From Bacteroidales bacterium M6 (GTDB taxonomy: Bacteria > Bacteroidota > Bacteroidia > Bacteroidales > Muribaculaceae), in the NCBI GenBank assembly GCA_001689485.1, contig LUJQ01000049.1, positions 1-64,000 of the forward strand: a stretch of DNA of 64,000 bases, in the 5' to 3' direction. The notes under the pieces are model-generated. The model was not told where the DNA came from. It saw only the letters and a program-made list of their open reading frames with translations, and did no database searches. A program made the position numbers and the translations under genes. Position 1 is the stretch's first letter. Every line of letters starts with the position of its first letter. Below are positions 61,863-64,000 of the stretch, one piece after another.

Positions 61863-62618
61863 TTAAAAATTATATCCGAGGTTTATCGAGAACAGGTTGC
61901 GATGCAAATCCCGTGGCAACAGCTCCGTGCCGCTCTTCATATCGGTAAGACCCCATGAGCCGCTCAACCCCACATAATAGGTCTGATACGACAGACCGAC
62001 ACCGAAGTTCCACTGGATATCGAAATGTTTGAACCCGCTTGTGCCGAATAACGAGAAACTTTCGGCCGGGGCCTGTGCCTCAGGGACCCGGACAGCCTCA
62101 CGATTATAACGGGCAAGCAGACTGAGGTTGAACTGAGGGCCTGTGTACACATGCACCTTTATATCCTCTGTAAAATCAAAGTGATAACCCACCAACATAG
62201 GCATCCTGAAACCGAAATTGCGTATCGAACCATCAATCTGATATGCAATCTCCTTTGTTTCTGTCAGGGGCTTACCGTCAGCCCCCATAACAGGCTGCCC
62301 ATTGCTGATAACCGGGACGGAAACCTCGTAAGAATCCCACGATGTTGTTCCGAACGGATTGTAGAAAACCGACAGACCCGGTTCGAAATAAAGGTTACGC
62401 CAAAGAGGGATATTATAGACCGCCCCGGCCGAGAACCCGGCTTTGTTGCTGTAATATCCCCCGCCATTGGCAGCAGAGCTTATATCAAGTCCCACACGCA
62501 CTCCAAGGAAAGCGCGGTTTTCCGGATTGTCGAAAAGATAACTTGAAGCGGCATGTGCATGGCCTGCACATAGAAAGAACGCCCCAATTGCCATTGCTTT
62601 GCTGAATCTCATAGTCAT
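61863..62618 (-). CDS. Outer-membrane beta-barrel protein (porin-like)
   Basis: A 251-residue exported protein with a signal peptide (MRFSKAMAIGAFFLCAGHAHA) and a beta-barrel of alternating hydrophobic strands, ending in NLGYNF with the terminal aromatic typical of outer-membrane barrels. It fits the outer-membrane beta-barrel group common in Bacteroidales. Starts at 62618 and 62612 are possible. It is 18 bases from the PCMD-domain gene in the same direction, so the pair is probably co-expressed. Confidence 0.8.
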   Translation of the reverse strand: MTMRFSKAMAIGAFFLCAGHAHAASSYLFDNPENRAFLGVRVGLDISSAANGGGYYSNKAGFSAGAVYNIPLWRNLYFEPGLSVFYNPFGTTSWDSYEVSVPVISNGQPVMGADGKPLTETKEIAYQIDGSIRNFGFRMPMLVGYHFDFTEDIKVHVYTGPQFNLSLLARYNREAVRVPEAQAPAESFSLFGTSGFKHFDIQWNFGVGLSYQTYYVGLSGSWGLTDMKSGTELLPRDLHRNLFSINLGYNF

Positions 62619-62635
62619 GTATTGTTTGTTATTTA

Positions 62636-64000
62636 TTAATAATCATATAGCAGCTCAAGACCATCGATGCAGAGCACACTGCCGCTGCCACCGGTGAAAT
62701 AGTCGCCATATTTACTTGCCGACGCCACTATCAGCAGATATTTGGGGACACGGCTTGTTGACGTATAGTCGAGTTCGAATTCAAACGGTATATATTCCGG
62801 TATCGACTGCCCGCTTTGGAAACTCCCGTAGGCAACCACCTCCGACCCGTTTGGATCAAATAGATTGCGGTTGGCCGGATTAGTCCTGATTTCAAATGGC
62901 TCCGGGCTGTCAATAAGGGCTGCCCATACCGTACAGGTATCGGGTTCACCCTTAAGATGGGAGAATTCTTTAGAGGAATGACTGATGGGCACCGACTTAT
63001 ATTTCAAATAACCCCGGAGTTTGGTAGGACGCTCCTTGAACGGTCGGCCGAAACTGAGTACACCGTTGGTGCCTTCGGTACGCACATAAGAACCTACGAA
63101 TATATTGCCGGCAGCGATTTTGCCAAGCGCCCCTATACCTACGAATTTGGTTTCCAAACGGGCGGCATAGCCTGTTCCCGACGATGTATCCTCCGTAGGG
63201 GTGGTATTGCTTTCGCCCAATGTTGTAGCTCCTTTGTTACCCGTATCCCAGTATGGTGTCCCACCTTCAGGCCATGGATTCCACACACGGTCAACCTTGC
63301 TCCATTCACTGAGCGACGAATTCGGCACCTGCATTATCGAACCTGTGGTAAATTCAACTTCCTGGCCATACTCTTCATCGGAATAAGCACGTGCCACATA
63401 TGTGGTTTCGGGGTTAAGATTGATGATGCGTGCATTGAATGTGCTGCCTGTCAACGTAACCCACGACTGCGGCACACGAATCCATTCATCAGCACCTGCG
63501 AGCTTATATTCAACACCGTTGTCACGTCCTTCAATGGCAGCCCCGTAAACCCAGGCTACCTGTGTCCAGGCATCGACACCCGAGGTTGCCACCGTACTCT
63601 CAACGACTTCACCATGGATTGTCCACACCTCCTCACGCCCGAAAGCCTTAACCGTGACCTCATAAGGGCTTGTAAGGTCAATTACCTCCCCCACCAATGC
63701 CGGTGTAGTAATTGCGTTGACCGGGCCGAGTTTCATCGAAAGGACTTTTACTTTTTGTAACCCTGTATTTGCAGGAACAGTTACAACGACACGCTTTGCA
63801 GCCACATCCAATACCGTGCTGCCAATCTGGTTTTCAACCGTAAAATAGCGCTCTATATCCTGTATGCCACGAATCACCCAGTCATAATCCTGATAGAGAC
63901 GCAACGTGACAATATAATATTTCGAAAGATTCAGAGGTGCGGAAAGATCACCCCCCACGAGTTCGGCGCCTTCCGACAGCGCATATTCTGTAATTTGTAC
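62636..64000 (-). CDS. PCMD-domain (putative carbohydrate metabolism) protein, partial
   Basis: The frame stays open to the right edge (the codons up to 64000 encode a continuous sequence), so the N-terminus and any signal peptide are missing. The visible 455 residues contain Ig/fibronectin-like strands (about 100-200 of this part, LNPETTYVARAYSDEEYG), then a C-terminal PCMD beta-sandwich from about WNPWPEGGTPYWDTGN to VLCIDGLELLYDY. Such proteins are usually lipoproteins found next to outer-membrane proteins in Bacteroidales and may bind sugars. The gene precedes the beta-barrel gene by 18 bases. Confidence 0.75.
   Translation of the reverse strand, partial: VQITEYALSEGAELVGGDLSAPLNLSKYYIVTLRLYQDYDWVIRGIQDIERYFTVENQIGSTVLDVAAKRVVVTVPANTGLQKVKVLSMKLGPVNAITTPALVGEVIDLTSPYEVTVKAFGREEVWTIHGEVVESTVATSGVDAWTQVAWVYGAAIEGRDNGVEYKLAGADEWIRVPQSWVTLTGSTFNARIINLNPETTYVARAYSDEEYGQEVEFTTGSIMQVPNSSLSEWSKVDRVWNPWPEGGTPYWDTGNKGATTLGESNTTPTEDTSSGTGYAARLETKFVGIGALGKIAAGNIFVGSYVRTEGTNGVLSFGRPFKERPTKLRGYLKYKSVPISHSSKEFSHLKGEPDTCTVWAALIDSPEPFEIRTNPANRNLFDPNGSEVVAYGSFQSGQSIPEYIPFEFELDYTSTSRVPKYLLIVASASKYGDYFTGGSGSVLCIDGLELLYDY

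Noticed and set aside
1..64000. tRNA, rRNA, insertion sequences, toxin-antitoxin or phage-defence systems
   Set aside because: I saw no tRNA T-loop-like sequences, rRNA segments, transposase motifs or recognisable defence-system genes in the window.

Overview
The window reads as chromosomal DNA of a gut-type Bacteroidales, most like a Muribaculaceae or Bacteroidaceae relative. Intergenic regions carry the Bacteroidetes -7 promoter element (TAnnTTTG, in the best case with TTTG 19 bases upstream). The gene content also fits: PPi-dependent phosphofructokinase, Wzi-type capsule protein, glycine-lipid acyltransferases, a PCMD-domain protein, DUF3098 and DUF4250 proteins, and many secreted glycoside hydrolases. 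I see no rRNA, tRNA, CRISPR array, insertion sequence or prophage. The assignment rests on recalled family features, not on a database search.

Layout. 1-5.4 kb: guanine deaminase, a nitroreductase and a class II (B12-dependent) ribonucleotide reductase. 5.5-8.6 kb: a membrane phosphoesterase of the YejM/LTA-synthase type and a two-META-domain lipoprotein. 8.7-18.8 kb: a galactan-to-UDP-sugar locus with a GH5-like hydrolase, a GH53 endo-galactanase lipoprotein, a GH2 beta-galactosidase, galactokinase, a sugar-1-phosphate nucleotidyltransferase and UDP-glucose 4-epimerase. It has no galT and no SusC/SusD pair. galE is preceded by two inverted arrays of 7-bp repeats. 18.9-24.4 kb: a second glycan cluster with a GH2 enzyme, a DUF1349 protein, a LuxR-type regulator and a GH125 mannosidase. 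24.5-27.6 kb: murI, comF, recX and prmC.

27.6-36.4 kb: a surface-sugar and envelope block, nearly all on the minus strand: NeuB-type synthase, ATP-grasp enzyme, acidic unknown protein, LegB-type dehydratase, small lipoprotein, Wzi, and the GlsB/GlsA glycine-lipid acyltransferases. A divergent DUF115/MptE-like protein flanks it. Together they suggest part of a nonulosonic (legionaminic-like) acid system linked to envelope biogenesis; several expected pathway enzymes are absent from the window.

36.4-43.4 kb: housekeeping genes in the ftsX-DUF3098-uppP-truB-queA order, then miaB. 43.6-50.3 kb: acetate/succinate CoA-transferase, a BASS-like transporter, a Crp/Fnr regulator, a probable noncoding RNA at about 47.29-47.54 kb, an OmpA-type protein and DAHP synthase-chorismate mutase. 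50.3-56.2 kb: a lipoprotein, a secreted endonuclease I-like protein, PPi-phosphofructokinase, TatD and a polyprenyl synthase. 56.2-61.8 kb: a tight plus-strand operon of DUF4250, UvrD helicase, carboxynorspermidine decarboxylase, a family 2 glycosyltransferase and RadC. The right edge holds an outer-membrane beta-barrel protein and a PCMD-domain protein cut by the window end.

Most noteworthy are the galT-less galactan/Leloir locus with its heptamer arrays, the incomplete nonulosonate block with a Maf-like DUF115 neighbour, the candidate noncoding RNA upstream of ompA, and two places where divergent promoters share a palindromic -7 region.
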